A stretch of DNA of 64,000 bases from an uncultured Robinsoniella sp. (GCA_900540475.1 UQGG01000029.1:24043-88042), one strand, 5' to 3'; counted from the stretch's first letter, positions 26,961 to 34,829 are shown. Numbers and translations: made by a program. Notes: generated by a model not told the origin, from the letters alone.

Positions 26961-27197
26961 ATGAAGAAAAAAGTATTAGGTTTAATGGCAGTTATGGCAT
27001 TAGCAGGAGCATTAGCAGTAGGCTGTGGAAGTTCTGATAAAGGAACAACAGAAGCTACAACAACAGAAGCAGCTACAACAGCTGTAACAGAAGCTACAAC
27101 AACAGAAGCTGCAACAACAGAAGCAGCTACAACAGAAGCAGCTACAACAGAGGCTAAAAACACAGAAGCAGCTACAACAGAAGCAGCAGCTGAGTAA
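26961..27197 (+). CDS. Small Thr/Glu/Ala-repeat lipoprotein
   Basis: A 78-residue protein with an N-terminal signal ending in AVGC, a plausible lipobox with Cys22, so it would be lipidated and held outside the membrane. Everything after GCGSSDKG is a low-complexity run of TTEA-type units. In related bacteria such runs are linkers between a lipidated cysteine and a folded domain; here there is no domain. GAGGAGG lies before the ATG and a strong terminator follows, so it is an independent gene. Function unknown; it may be a remnant or a spacer-only surface protein. Confidence 0.75.
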   Translation: MKKKVLGLMAVMALAGALAVGCGSSDKGTTEATTTEAATTAVTEATTTEAATTEAATTEAATTEAKNTEAATTEAAAE

Positions 27198-27219
27198 TTT
27201 ATAATTTAAACATAGAAGA

Positions 27220-27249
27220 CTCCCCGGTCCCAGGATCGGGGAGTTTTTT
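27220..27249 (+). terminator. Intrinsic terminator of the small lipoprotein gene
   Basis: CTCCCCG / CGGGGAG stem with a 10-base loop and TTTTTT. Confidence 0.9.
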
Positions 27250-27290
27250 CGTTTCTTAAGAATGAAAATTCTCAATATATAGATATGCCT

Positions 27291-27320
27291 TTGACATTTC
27301 TCTTATTCATGACTTATAAT
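27291..27320 (+). promoter_or_regulatory. Promoter of ispF with a ~145-base leader
   Basis: TTGACA, 18 bases, TATAAT. The leader to 27469 holds an ATGCTG..CAGCAT hairpin and a short TGCCGCTTGGCA hairpin followed by TTTTTT at 27439-27443, possibly a weak attenuator; no known riboswitch is recognised. Confidence 0.7.
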
Positions 27321-27469
27321 GATTCTGTAGTTTGTGAAACTATCTGTATGAAATTTATTCAGCAGGGTATGAATATAGGTAAGCGTTAAGACCAGCTAAC
27401 GGATCATGCTGTATATCAGCATAGACTGCCGCTTGGCATTTTTTGCAATAGATTAAAATGGAGGTTGAT

Positions 27470-28009
27470 ATGAGAGTTGGAATGGGATATGATGTACACA
27501 AGTTAACGACCGACCGGGAACTGATTCTGGGCGGTGTTACGATACCATATGAAAAAGGGTTGCTGGGGCATTCTGATGCGGATGTATTGGTACATGCCGT
27601 AATGGATGCGCTTTTAGGAGCAGCGGCACTTGGGGATATCGGAAAACATTTTCCGGACACAGATCCAAAGTATAAAGGGATCTCCAGCATTACATTATTA
27701 AAGCACGTGTCGCAGCTTTTGGAAGAAAATCATTATATGATAGAAAATATAGATGCTACTATTATTGCCCAGCGGCCGAAGCTTCTGACGTTTATGCCAC
27801 AAATGGTAAAAAACATTGCAGATGCATTGGGCATAGAGGAGAACCAGGTAAATGTTAAGGCTACTACAGAAGAAGGGCTGGGATTTACCGGGGCAGGAGA
27901 AGGGATCAGCTCACAGGCAGTATGCCTTTTGATTCCGATGTTTGATCTGGCAGCAGATGACCGGATTGCAGGCAGGTCCTGCCAGGGGTGCGGCGGCTGC
28001 TGTAAATAG
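27470..28009 (+). CDS. ispF: 2-C-methyl-D-erythritol 2,4-cyclodiphosphate synthase
   Basis: IspF closes the cyclodiphosphate ring in the MEP isoprenoid pathway. Zinc ligands Asp8, His10 and His42 are in place (GYDVH; a following HAVMDAL), as is the GDIGKHFPDTDP substrate loop. At 179 residues it is about 20 longer than usual because of a C-terminal tail ending in a cysteine-rich SCQGCGGCCK; the catalytic core is complete without it. GGAGG precedes this ATG; an ATG 12 bases upstream overlaps that site. The GNAT gene follows 20 bases later. Confidence 0.95.
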   Translation: MRVGMGYDVHKLTTDRELILGGVTIPYEKGLLGHSDADVLVHAVMDALLGAAALGDIGKHFPDTDPKYKGISSITLLKHVSQLLEENHYMIENIDATIIAQRPKLLTFMPQMVKNIADALGIEENQVNVKATTEEGLGFTGAGEGISSQAVCLLIPMFDLAADDRIAGRSCQGCGGCCK

Positions 28010-28029
28010 TGCATGGAGGAAAAAAGAAT

Positions 28030-29178
28030 ATGAATGCACAGGAAGTATGCAGAATAAATCCCAAGGATTATCACAAGACCAGAGCACTGTGGGAAGAAAT
28101 TTTTACCGATGATACAAATGAATTTCTGGATTATTATTATGAATATTGTACCAGGGAGAATCTCATCTACGGAATTATGGATGATGAAAGCAGGCTGCTT
28201 TCTATGGCACAGTTTAATCCTTATCAGGTGCATCTGGGTGAAACAACGGTGGACACCCATTATATCGTGGCGGTTGCCACCAGACCGGAATCCAGGCATC
28301 AGGGAATGATGAGGAAAATTCTGCATCGGGCATTAAGTGACGGGTATGACAGAAAGGAAGCATTTATGTTCTTAATGCCTGCAGCGGAGGCAATTTACAA
28401 ACCCTTTGACTTTGAAACAGTTTACGGGCAGAAAAGCATGATTGTCCATAAAACGGAATGTTCTGGTAAGATTGGAGATAAAGAGCTTCGGATACGGGAG
28501 GCAGGGGAAGAAGATCTCGGCTGTCTTGCCAAGCTCTCTGAGCGATTATTAGGAGCACGTTACCAGGTATATACCCTTCGGACAGAGGCATATATGAAGC
28601 GTCTGCAAAAGGAACAGGAAAGTGAGCAAGGTGGTATTCTGCTCTTTTTAGCGCAAGGCAGACCCGTTGGCTATTGTTTCAGTGCAATGGAAGAAAAGCC
28701 GCAGATCCGGGAACTTCTATGTGAGCCGGGGTATGAAGAAGCGGTAATGCCAGCTCTTTTCTCTTATTATAATGAAAAGGGTGTTTTTGAGAACGGACAG
28801 GAAGAGGTCATAACGGTTACTGCTTTTGGGGATAATTTCGGGGAAAGTGTTGAAACCGCATCATGGATCATGGTAAGGATTATTCATTTGGAATCATTTG
28901 CGTCCTGCCTGAGAAGCTGGGAGCCGGTATCTTTTAACATTAAGGTAGAAGACCGGATACTATCGGGCAATCAGGGAGTTTTTCGCTTTGATTTGGATGA
29001 GCATCGGGGATGTGCACGGCGTATAACGGAATGCAGGGATGAAGATGTTGATGCGGTACTGTCTGTAAGTGAACTGACCAGATTGTTTTTTGGCGTAAGC
29101 GATGGAACAGAAGCGGATTCCCTGCCTCTTTCTAAAATCCAAATATTTGATCAGATATTTCTGGATGAAATAGTTTAG
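28030..29178 (+). CDS. Eis-like GNAT N-acetyltransferase
   Basis: A 382-residue acetyltransferase with the long Eis-type plan: an N-terminal GNAT domain with an acetyl-CoA loop (ATRPESRHQGMMRKIL; the usual Q/RxxGxG/A is RHQGMM), a second GNAT-like half, and a C-terminal SCP2-like part (VKVEDRILSGNQGVFRF). Eis-family enzymes acetylate amines, including aminoglycosides in mycobacteria; substrate here unknown. GGAGG lies before this ATG; an in-frame GTG overlapping the ispF stop is less likely. Cotranscribed with ispF. Confidence 0.8.
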   Translation: MNAQEVCRINPKDYHKTRALWEEIFTDDTNEFLDYYYEYCTRENLIYGIMDDESRLLSMAQFNPYQVHLGETTVDTHYIVAVATRPESRHQGMMRKILHRALSDGYDRKEAFMFLMPAAEAIYKPFDFETVYGQKSMIVHKTECSGKIGDKELRIREAGEEDLGCLAKLSERLLGARYQVYTLRTEAYMKRLQKEQESEQGGILLFLAQGRPVGYCFSAMEEKPQIRELLCEPGYEEAVMPALFSYYNEKGVFENGQEEVITVTAFGDNFGESVETASWIMVRIIHLESFASCLRSWEPVSFNIKVEDRILSGNQGVFRFDLDEHRGCARRITECRDEDVDAVLSVSELTRLFFGVSDGTEADSLPLSKIQIFDQIFLDEIV

Positions 29179-29198
29179 TGGAAAAGACAGCCGGGATA

Positions 29199-29227
29199 TT
29201 GACAAATGGAAGATTTTTGCATAGACT
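29199..29227 (+). promoter_or_regulatory. Promoter of the cysS operon
   Basis: TTGACA, 17 bases, TAGACT, about 110 bases before cysS. The leader contains the hairpin at 29243-29278; no T-box specifier or AGGGTGGnACCGCG element is present. Confidence 0.65.
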
Positions 29228-29242
29228 AATGGCATTGGGTAT

Positions 29243-29278
29243 TAGTGTCTCCCTGCGTAAATACGCAGGGACGCACTA
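29243..29278 (+). repeat. 36-base palindromic hairpin in the cysS leader
   Basis: TAGTG...CACTA arms continue into TCCCTGCGTA/TACGCAGGGA, giving about 16 pairs with one mismatch and one G-U. It is GC-rich, has no U-run, and resembles REP-type intergenic palindromes more than a terminator. Confidence 0.6.
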
Positions 29279-29335
29279 GCGATAAATCCTATGACTGAAC
29301 AGCCATCAGATTTTATAGAACGGAGAGAACAGAAT

Positions 29336-30742
29336 ATGAAAGTATACAATACTTTAACAAAGAAAAAAGAAGAATTTGTGCCATTGGTGCCGGGAAAGGT
29401 AAGCATGTATGTATGTGGACCAACGGTATATAATTTTATTCATATTGGCAATGCCAGGCCGATGATTGTATTTGATACGGTCAGACGCTACATGGAACAT
29501 AAGGGCTATGACGTAAACTATGTGTCTAACTTTACGGATGTAGATGATAAAATAATTGCAAAAGCCATTGAAGAAGGAGTTTCCGCCCAGGAAATATCAG
29601 AACGATATATCGCAGAATGTAAAAAAGATATGGCTTCTATGAATGTATTGCCAGCAACGACCCATCCCCTGGCTACAGAGGAAATCGGCGGAATGGTGGA
29701 GATGATCAGCACTCTGATCGAAAAAGGGTTTGCTTATGATGTGAATGGCACCGTTTATTTCCGAACCAGGAAGTTTGATGAATATGGAAAACTTTCTCAT
29801 AAGAACCTGGATGATTTACGTGCGGGAAACCGTTCACTTTTAGTATCCGGAGAGGACCAGAAGGAAGATCCGCTGGATTTTGTACTCTGGAAGCCCAAAA
29901 AAGAAGGAGAGCCGGCATGGGAGTCTCCATGGAGTGCCGGACGTCCGGGATGGCATATTGAGTGTTCAGTTATGTCTAAAAAATATCTGGGTGAAGAAAT
30001 TGATATTCACGCAGGCGGAGAAGATCTGGTATTCCCTCATCATGAGAATGAAATTGCACAGAGCGAATGCTGCAATGGAAAAGATTTTGCAAAATACTGG
30101 CTGCACAATGCCTTTTTAAATATTGATAACCGCAAAATGTCCAAGTCACTTGGAAACTTCTTTACCGTTCGTGAAATTGGGGAAAAATATGATCTGCAGG
30201 TACTGCGTTTCTTTATGCTCAGTGCTCACTACAGAAGTCCGCTGAACTTCAGCGCAGACCTGATGGAAGCTTCCAAAACAAGCCTGGAGCGTATTATTAC
30301 TGCTGTGGAGAACCTGAAATTCCTCCTTGGCAATGCCGCAGAGCAGGAACTGTCCCAGGAAGAAAAAGAAGGTCTGAAGCAGGCGGATGCATTTGAAGCC
30401 AAGTTTGATGAAGCTATGGATGATGATTTCAATACAGCAGATGCAATTTCAGCAATTTTTGAATTTGTAAAATATGCAAATACCAATGTTTCCGCTGAAA
30501 ATTCGAAAGCATTTATTCAGGCTGTTTTAGATAAAATGATCAGCTTATGCGATGTGCTTGGAATCATCGTAGATAAAAAAGAAGAGATTCTGGCAGAGGA
30601 TATTGAAAAGATGATCGAAGACCGTCAGGCAGCAAGAAAGGCTAAAGATTTCAAAAAAGCGGACGAAATCCGTGATGCGCTGCTGGCAAAGGGCATTGTA
30701 CTGGAAGATACCAGAGAGGGTGTAAAATGGAAAAAGGCGTAG
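29336..30742 (+). CDS. cysS: Cysteinyl-tRNA synthetase
   Basis: CysS charges tRNA-Cys. The 468-residue class I enzyme has the zinc-binding Cys27 (VCGPTVY), HIGN at 36-39, the later zinc ligands in ECSVMS and HHENEIAQSE, and the KMSKS loop. The start at MKVYNTL is the family's usual N-terminus with GGAGAG upstream; an in-frame ATG 45 bases earlier adds non-homologous residues. It heads the conserved operon cysS-mrnC-rlmB-sigH and overlaps mrnC by 16 bases. Confidence 0.96.
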   Translation: MKVYNTLTKKKEEFVPLVPGKVSMYVCGPTVYNFIHIGNARPMIVFDTVRRYMEHKGYDVNYVSNFTDVDDKIIAKAIEEGVSAQEISERYIAECKKDMASMNVLPATTHPLATEEIGGMVEMISTLIEKGFAYDVNGTVYFRTRKFDEYGKLSHKNLDDLRAGNRSLLVSGEDQKEDPLDFVLWKPKKEGEPAWESPWSAGRPGWHIECSVMSKKYLGEEIDIHAGGEDLVFPHHENEIAQSECCNGKDFAKYWLHNAFLNIDNRKMSKSLGNFFTVREIGEKYDLQVLRFFMLSAHYRSPLNFSADLMEASKTSLERIITAVENLKFLLGNAAEQELSQEEKEGLKQADAFEAKFDEAMDDDFNTADAISAIFEFVKYANTNVSAENSKAFIQAVLDKMISLCDVLGIIVDKKEEILAEDIEKMIEDRQAARKAKDFKKADEIRDALLAKGIVLEDTREGVKWKKA

Positions 30743-31329
30743 ATTCATTTTCCGATTATTTAAAAGAGCAGTTTAGCCTGGATGATCTGGATATGAAGAC
30801 GTATTCGCCGCTGACCCTGGCATATATCGGAGACAGCATTTATGACCTGATAATCCGCACCCTGGTGGTATGCCAGGGAAATTGCCCTGCAAATAAGCTT
30901 CATAAGCGCACCAGTGCACTTGTGAAGGCTTCTGCCCAGGCGGAGATGATTGAAAAGATTATGCCTCTTCTGACGGAGGAGGAAAAGCAGATCTACAAAA
31001 GGGGACGGAATGCCAAATCCTATACAATGGCGAAGAATGCCTCGATGCTGGATTACAGAAAAGCAACGGGGTTTGAAGCGCTGATGGGATATCTGTATCT
31101 GGAAAACCAGATGCATCGCATGATTGACCTGGTAAAGGAAGGGATTCGGAACCTGGAAAATGTGGATAGTAACGTTAAAAACAAAATAAATGTGGATAAG
31201 GTGTCAGCCACTATGGCGAATGACACCAGGGCAGTCTCTGCAATTGCAGAAAATGCCCCGGCAGCTCAAGCTGCTGATGAAAACCCCAAGGCAGTGGAAG
31301 CCGCAAAGGAGAATACCAATGAGATATGA
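30727..31329 (+). CDS. mrnC: Mini-ribonuclease III
   Basis: MrnC is a compact RNase III lacking the dsRNA-binding domain; in Bacillus it matures 23S rRNA. The catalytic domain occupies about residues 20-140, with LAYIGDSIYDLIIR (acidic metal-binding residues) and FEALMGYLYLE, the second RNase III signature. The last ~55 residues form a low-complexity Ala/Glu/Asn-rich tail (ENAPAAQAADENPK and on) not found in typical Mini-III. The gene overlaps cysS and rlmB at its two ends. Confidence 0.9.
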   Translation: MEKGVDSFSDYLKEQFSLDDLDMKTYSPLTLAYIGDSIYDLIIRTLVVCQGNCPANKLHKRTSALVKASAQAEMIEKIMPLLTEEEKQIYKRGRNAKSYTMAKNASMLDYRKATGFEALMGYLYLENQMHRMIDLVKEGIRNLENVDSNVKNKINVDKVSATMANDTRAVSAIAENAPAAQAADENPKAVEAAKENTNEI

Positions 31330-32056
31330 GGAATTGACAATTGAAGGCAGAAATGCCGTAATAGAGGCATTTCGTGCCGGAAAGCCCATTGATAAGCTGT
31401 TTGTTCTGGATGGCTGCCAGGATGGCCCGGTACGCAGTATTATCAGGGAAGCAAAAAAGCATGATACTATTATTAACTATGTGGAAAAAGAAAGACTGGA
31501 TCAGATTTCGGAAACCGGAAAGCATCAGGGTGTGATTGCCTATGCAGCTGCCTATGAATATGCCGAAGTGGAAGATATACTGAAGATAGCAGAAGAAAAG
31601 GGTGAACAGCCATTTATTATACTGCTGGACAATATTGAAGATCCCCACAATCTGGGAGCTATTATCCGTACAGCAAATCTGGCTGGTGCCCACGGTATCA
31701 TCATACCAAAGCGCCGTGCAGTGGGGCTGACGGCAACTGTTGCAAAAACATCTGCAGGAGCGCTGAACTATACTCCGGTTGCCAAGGTTACTAATCTTAC
31801 CAAAACAATTGAAGAGTTAAAGGAAAAAGGACTTTGGTTTGTCTGTGCCGATATGAGCGGAGAAGTGATGTATAAGCTGGACTTAAAAGGTGCCATCGGA
31901 CTGGTGATCGGAAGTGAAGGAGAAGGTGTCAGCCGCCTTGTGAAGGAAAAATGTGACTTTACCGCGTCTATTCCTATGAAAGGGGATATTGACTCTCTGA
32001 ATGCTTCTGTAGCTGCCGGTGTATTGGCTTATGAGATCGTAAGGCAGAGAATGTAA
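31319..32056 (+). CDS. rlmB: 23S rRNA 2'-O-methyltransferase, TrmH/SpoU family
   Basis: A 245-residue SPOUT methyltransferase. An N-terminal substrate-binding domain (IEGRNAVIEAFRAG) leads into the knotted SAM domain with the three motifs: LDNIEDPHNLGAIIRTA, GLVIGSEGEGVS and SLNASVAAGVLAYE. RlmB methylates G2251 of 23S rRNA; the exact site here is inferred. AAAGGAG lies 7 bases before this ATG, inside the end of mrnC; a longer reading frame upstream is an artefact of that overlap. Confidence 0.92.
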   Translation: MRYEELTIEGRNAVIEAFRAGKPIDKLFVLDGCQDGPVRSIIREAKKHDTIINYVEKERLDQISETGKHQGVIAYAAAYEYAEVEDILKIAEEKGEQPFIILLDNIEDPHNLGAIIRTANLAGAHGIIIPKRRAVGLTATVAKTSAGALNYTPVAKVTNLTKTIEELKEKGLWFVCADMSGEVMYKLDLKGAIGLVIGSEGEGVSRLVKEKCDFTASIPMKGDIDSLNASVAAGVLAYEIVRQRM

Positions 32057-32080
32057 ATATATAACAGGTGGAGGCAGGAA

Positions 32081-32674
32081 ATGGTGTCCTACGACGGATA
32101 TACCGACGAAGAATTAATTGTAAAGCTTAAGGGTGGAAATCCGGAGATTACGGACTACATCATGGAAAAGTATAAATATCTGGTGCGTAAAGAAGCAAGG
32201 GCACTGTACTTAATCGGCGGAGACAAGGACGATCTGATCCAGGAGGGGATGATTGGCCTGTTCAAAGCCGTCAGGGATTACAGGGAGGACAGGGATGCCT
32301 CCTTTTATCACTTTGCAAAACTTTGCATCGGAAGGCAGCTCTATCATGCAATTGAAGCTTCCAACAGAAAAAAACATACCCCGCTAAATTCCTATGTTTC
32401 ACTGTATTCCGGAACCCTGGAAGCGGGAGAGGAATCCCTGCCCCTGGAAGAAATCCTGTTTACTCAGGAAAGTAATCCGGAAGAACTGCTGATTCATGAA
32501 GAAAATAAAAAGCAGATTGAGGAAAAGCTGGAAGCATCCTTAAGCGCATTCGAAAAGAAAGTACTGGACTGCTATTTACAGGGAAAGGACTACGTGGAGA
32601 TCGGGGAATTTCTTGGAAAGCCGCCCAAGTCTATTGACAATGCACTGCAGCGAATCCGTAAAAAAATACGTTGA
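32081..32674 (+). CDS. sigH: RNA polymerase sigma factor, SigH type
   Basis: A 197-residue sigma-70 family factor of the SigH/Spo0H type. Region 2 includes DELIVKLKGGNPEITDYIMEK-like sequence and DDLIQEGMIGLFKAV (2.2); region 4 ends with YVEIGEFLGKPPKSIDNALQR, a helix-turn-helix. In Firmicutes SigH drives early sporulation and competence genes. Its place after rlmB matches the conserved order. GGAGG precedes the ATG. Whether the host sporulates cannot be told from this window. Confidence 0.9.
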   Translation: MVSYDGYTDEELIVKLKGGNPEITDYIMEKYKYLVRKEARALYLIGGDKDDLIQEGMIGLFKAVRDYREDRDASFYHFAKLCIGRQLYHAIEASNRKKHTPLNSYVSLYSGTLEAGEESLPLEEILFTQESNPEELLIHEENKKQIEEKLEASLSAFEKKVLDCYLQGKDYVEIGEFLGKPPKSIDNALQRIRKKIR

Positions 32675-32699
32675 CAAGCCGCTTCTATGCTGTTATAGT
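32671..32699 (+). promoter_or_regulatory. Strong promoter of the queuosine salvage operon
   Basis: TTGACA, exactly 17 bases, TATAGT, overlapping the sigH stop codon; it drives the riboswitch leader. Confidence 0.9.
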
Positions 32700-32716
32700 G
32701 TAATACGCAATTAAAT

Positions 32717-32757
32717 AAGACAGTTCGTGACCATCCTGTCTATAAATAAAACTAGGG
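32717..32757 (+). ncRNA. preQ1-I riboswitch
   Basis: The compact aptamer is present: stem AGACAG (32718-32723) with CTGTCT (32736-32741), a 12-base loop beginning TTCG and containing ACCATC, and the A-rich 3' tail ATAAATAAAACTAGG that forms the pseudoknot. Loop and tail match the conserved parts of the class I preQ1 aptamer as I know them. It lies 15-20 bases after the promoter and before a terminator, upstream of genes for queuosine-precursor salvage, which fits ligand sensing of preQ1. Confidence 0.85.
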
Positions 32758-32811
32758 AAAATGAAATCGGAAAAAACCGCATCAGAGCGTGTTTTTACCG
32801 GTATTTTTGAT

Positions 32812-32839
32812 GGCGCTTAATGATAAGCGTCTTTTTTTT
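32812..32839 (+). terminator. Expression-platform terminator of the preQ1 riboswitch
   Basis: GGCGCTT / AAGCGTC stem (one G-U) with loop AATGAT and eight T. CATCA at about 32780 could pair with TGATG overlapping the left arm to form an antiterminator. Confidence 0.75.
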
Positions 32840-32933
32840 ATTTTTCCTTAAATTATCACTTACAAGCGTGTAACGAAACGCTCTGGAACGGCTGATACCG
32901 GATGCACCGGATTGCCGGACGGAAAGGAAAAAA

Positions 32934-33647
32934 ATGACTGAATTAAATCGCTATTCTATTATTGCTCAAAAAAATCCCCGTGAGATTATCCTGCTTCGGG
33001 GGGACGGCTGCAAGTGGAGAAGGTGCCGCTTCTGCGATTATCATCTGGATTATTCCAGAAACGAAGAAGAAAATTTCAAGCTCAACAGGGCAGAAATTGA
33101 AAAAGTAACCGGGATTTATCAAACACTGGAGGTAATCAATTCCGGGAGTTTTACAGATCTGGATGACAAGACAATGCATGCTGTTTTAAACAAATGCCTG
33201 GAAAAAAAGATAGTACAGCTTCATTTTGAAGGCCACTGGATGCACCGGGATAAAATTAAGGACATTAAGAAGTTTTTTGGGAACCACGGTATTATGGTTA
33301 AAATCAAAATTGGGGTGGAAACATTTGATGCCCTGTTTCGGGAAAGCTATCTGGATAAGGGGATAACGGCTGATACGCCGGAGGAGATAGCGGAATACTA
33401 CGATGAATGCTGCCTCTTATTTGGCATTCCCGGGCAGAATGCAGCATCTATGGAACAGGATATTTTAACTGGTTTAAAATATTTTGAACGTGTCTGCGTC
33501 AATATTATGAATGAGAACAGTAAACCAATTAAACCAGCCCCTGCTGTCATAAGGGAATTTGTAACGAAACTGATGCCGGCATACTGGGACAATCCGCGGG
33601 TAGATATATTAATTGAAAATACAGATTTTGGAGTAGGAGATAAATAA
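32934..33647 (+). CDS. queL: Radical SAM protein, probable queuine lyase (QueL-like)
   Basis: A 237-residue small radical SAM protein. Its cluster motif is unusual: Cys26, Cys31 and Cys34 (C-x4-C-x2-C) in GDGCKWRRCRFCDYH. It lies behind a preQ1 riboswitch and directly before a YhhQ-type transporter, which points to the radical SAM QueL group of gut clostridia, reported to release preQ1 from queuine. That function is inferred from context and size; I cannot run the alignment to characterised QueL. AAAGGA precedes the ATG; the transporter begins 3 bases after its stop. Confidence 0.72.
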   Translation: MTELNRYSIIAQKNPREIILLRGDGCKWRRCRFCDYHLDYSRNEEENFKLNRAEIEKVTGIYQTLEVINSGSFTDLDDKTMHAVLNKCLEKKIVQLHFEGHWMHRDKIKDIKKFFGNHGIMVKIKIGVETFDALFRESYLDKGITADTPEEIAEYYDECCLLFGIPGQNAASMEQDILTGLKYFERVCVNIMNENSKPIKPAPAVIREFVTKLMPAYWDNPRVDILIENTDFGVGDK

Positions 33648-33650
33648 CAG

Positions 33651-34379
33651 ATGAGAAATGAGATTCTATTAGTCCTGAGTGTAGTGATTATTTATGGAAG
33701 TGTTCTGCTGTGGTATAAACTGCTGGGATGCAAAGGGTTGATGGCATTCACGGTATTGGCAACTATTTCTGCAAATATTGAGGTTTTAATTCTGGTGGAT
33801 GCTTTTGGAATGGAGCAGACCCTTGGTAATATCTTATTTGCTTCAACATTCCTGGTAACGGATATCTTAAGTGAGGTGTCGGGCAAAAAGGCGGCAAATC
33901 AGGCGGTAAACATCGGAATCCTCACATCCTTTACCTTTATCCTGATATCCCAGTCCTGGCTGCTGTATCAGCCTGGTGCAAATGACTGGGCACATAGTAG
34001 CATCGTCAGTATCTTTTCCAATACCCCCAGGATGATGCTGGCGAGTCTCGTCGTCTACGCCGTTTCCCAGAAGTTTGACGTCTGGCTGTATCATAAGTGG
34101 TGGGGGATGACAAAAAGGCTCTGTGGGGACGGCAGACGCTATCTGTGGCTTCGTAATAACGGATCAACGTTACTTTCCCAGCTTTTGAATACAGTGCTGT
34201 TCACGATGGGAGCATTTTTGGGAACCTATGACACCAGAACGCTAATCAGCATTATGTGGGCAAGCTATGTGATCTTTATATTCACAAGCCTTGCGGATAC
34301 ACCAGCTGTATATCTGGCGAGAATCATAAAACCGCTGGGAGAAGACAGAGACGAGCCGAAAAAGGCTGCAGTTATGTAG
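33651..34379 (+). CDS. yhhQ: Queuosine precursor transporter, YhhQ/VUT family
   Basis: A 242-residue membrane protein of the vitamin-uptake-transporter family (YhhQ, DUF165), with about six hydrophobic segments and the signatures ANIEVLILVDAFG, FLVTDILSE and the late SQLLNTVLFTMGAFLGTYD. E. coli YhhQ imports preQ0/preQ1, and Chlamydia homologs import queuine. Being 3 bases after the queL-like gene and behind a preQ1 riboswitch, it most likely imports queuine or preQ1. AGGAG lies about 14 bases upstream within the end of queL. Confidence 0.88.
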   Translation: MRNEILLVLSVVIIYGSVLLWYKLLGCKGLMAFTVLATISANIEVLILVDAFGMEQTLGNILFASTFLVTDILSEVSGKKAANQAVNIGILTSFTFILISQSWLLYQPGANDWAHSSIVSIFSNTPRMMLASLVVYAVSQKFDVWLYHKWWGMTKRLCGDGRRYLWLRNNGSTLLSQLLNTVLFTMGAFLGTYDTRTLISIMWASYVIFIFTSLADTPAVYLARIIKPLGEDRDEPKKAAVM

Positions 34380-34438
34380 AGCCCAATTTCATAGGAAATA
34401 ATTTTATAGAAACCCTTCAGAAATGGTATCGATGCATT

Positions 34439-34492
34439 TTCACAAATTCTTCAACAGGCTGTCACATATTTTTCACAACTATCTTTTATAGT
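34439..34492 (+). promoter_or_regulatory. Four-box activator-type promoter of sRNA A
   Basis: Hexamers TTCACA, TTCAAC, GTCACA and TTCACA start at 34439, 34450, 34461 and 34472, exactly 11 bp apart; TATAGT starts 15 bp after the last box. There is no -35 box. The array fits PhoP-type boxes (TT[A/C/T]ACA repeats with about 5-base gaps). Confidence 0.7.
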
Positions 34493-34498
34493 TATACT

Positions 34499-34594
34499 TG
34501 TAAAAGCCGATAAGACTTTTTCATATAAATCTTTTTCATAACTCGCCAGTATCCGCCAAGATACTGGCTCTCCCTCTGTATAGAGGCTTTTTTT
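34499..34594 (+). ncRNA. Predicted small RNA A of a tandem family
   Basis: Predicted from the promoter to the T-run, about 96 bases. The order is AAAGCCGATAAG, a U-rich body with ATCTTTTTCATAAC, hairpin GCCAGTATC/GATACTGGC (34544-34568), then CTCCCTC leading into a terminator hairpin CCTCT-GTAT-AGAGG and TTTTTTT. No start codon with ribosome site is seen, so it is probably noncoding. Paralogs are B, C and D. The exact 5' end is an estimate. Confidence 0.7.
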
Positions 34595-34664
34595 ATTTAC
34601 AGACCAGAGATAGTCAACAGGGAAAAGCTTTTCTTTTTAAAACCTTTATAAAATCTTAAACAAC

Positions 34665-34718
34665 TTTATAAAGCTTTAAGCGCGATGCCATAACTTATTC
34701 ACAATTGATTGGTATAGT
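34665..34718 (+). promoter_or_regulatory. Four-box activator-type promoter of sRNA B
   Basis: Weaker version of the same array: TTTATA (34665), TTAAGC (34676), GCCATA (34687) and TTCACA (34698), 11 bp apart, and TATAGT at 34713-34718, again 15 bp from the last box. Confidence 0.6.
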
Positions 34719-34724
34719 ATATAC

Positions 34725-34798
34725 ATACAAAGCAAACAAGCTTTTTTACATAAACTTTTCTCTCCCTCCTGGACTGGCGATGGCCAGTCCTTCTTTTT
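34725..34798 (+). ncRNA. Predicted small RNA B of the tandem family
   Basis: About 74 bases: AAAGCAAACAAG, a U-rich body, an unpaired CTCTCCCTCC, then the hairpin GGACTGGC-GATG-GCCAGTCC and TTCTTTTT as terminator. Unlike A and C, the C-rich motif precedes the single hairpin. It ends near 34798; C's boxes begin at 34830. Confidence 0.65.
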
Positions 34799-34829
34799 GC
34801 CGTTTTATCCATTGGGCGCAAGAAAAATA

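Noticed and set aside
27012..27275. A cysteine-rich minus-strand frame opposite the small lipoprotein gene.
   Set aside because: It is the mirror of the GCT/ACA/GAA repeat codons; no ribosome site, and it spans the terminator.
29228..29335. T-box riboswitch before cysS.
   Set aside because: The leader is about 100 bases, lacks the AGGGTGGNACCGCG T-box sequence and has only a symmetric palindrome.
31190..31318. An extended N-terminus for rlmB.
   Set aside because: The extra 43 residues are the mrnC tail in another frame; AAAGGAG supports ATG 31319.
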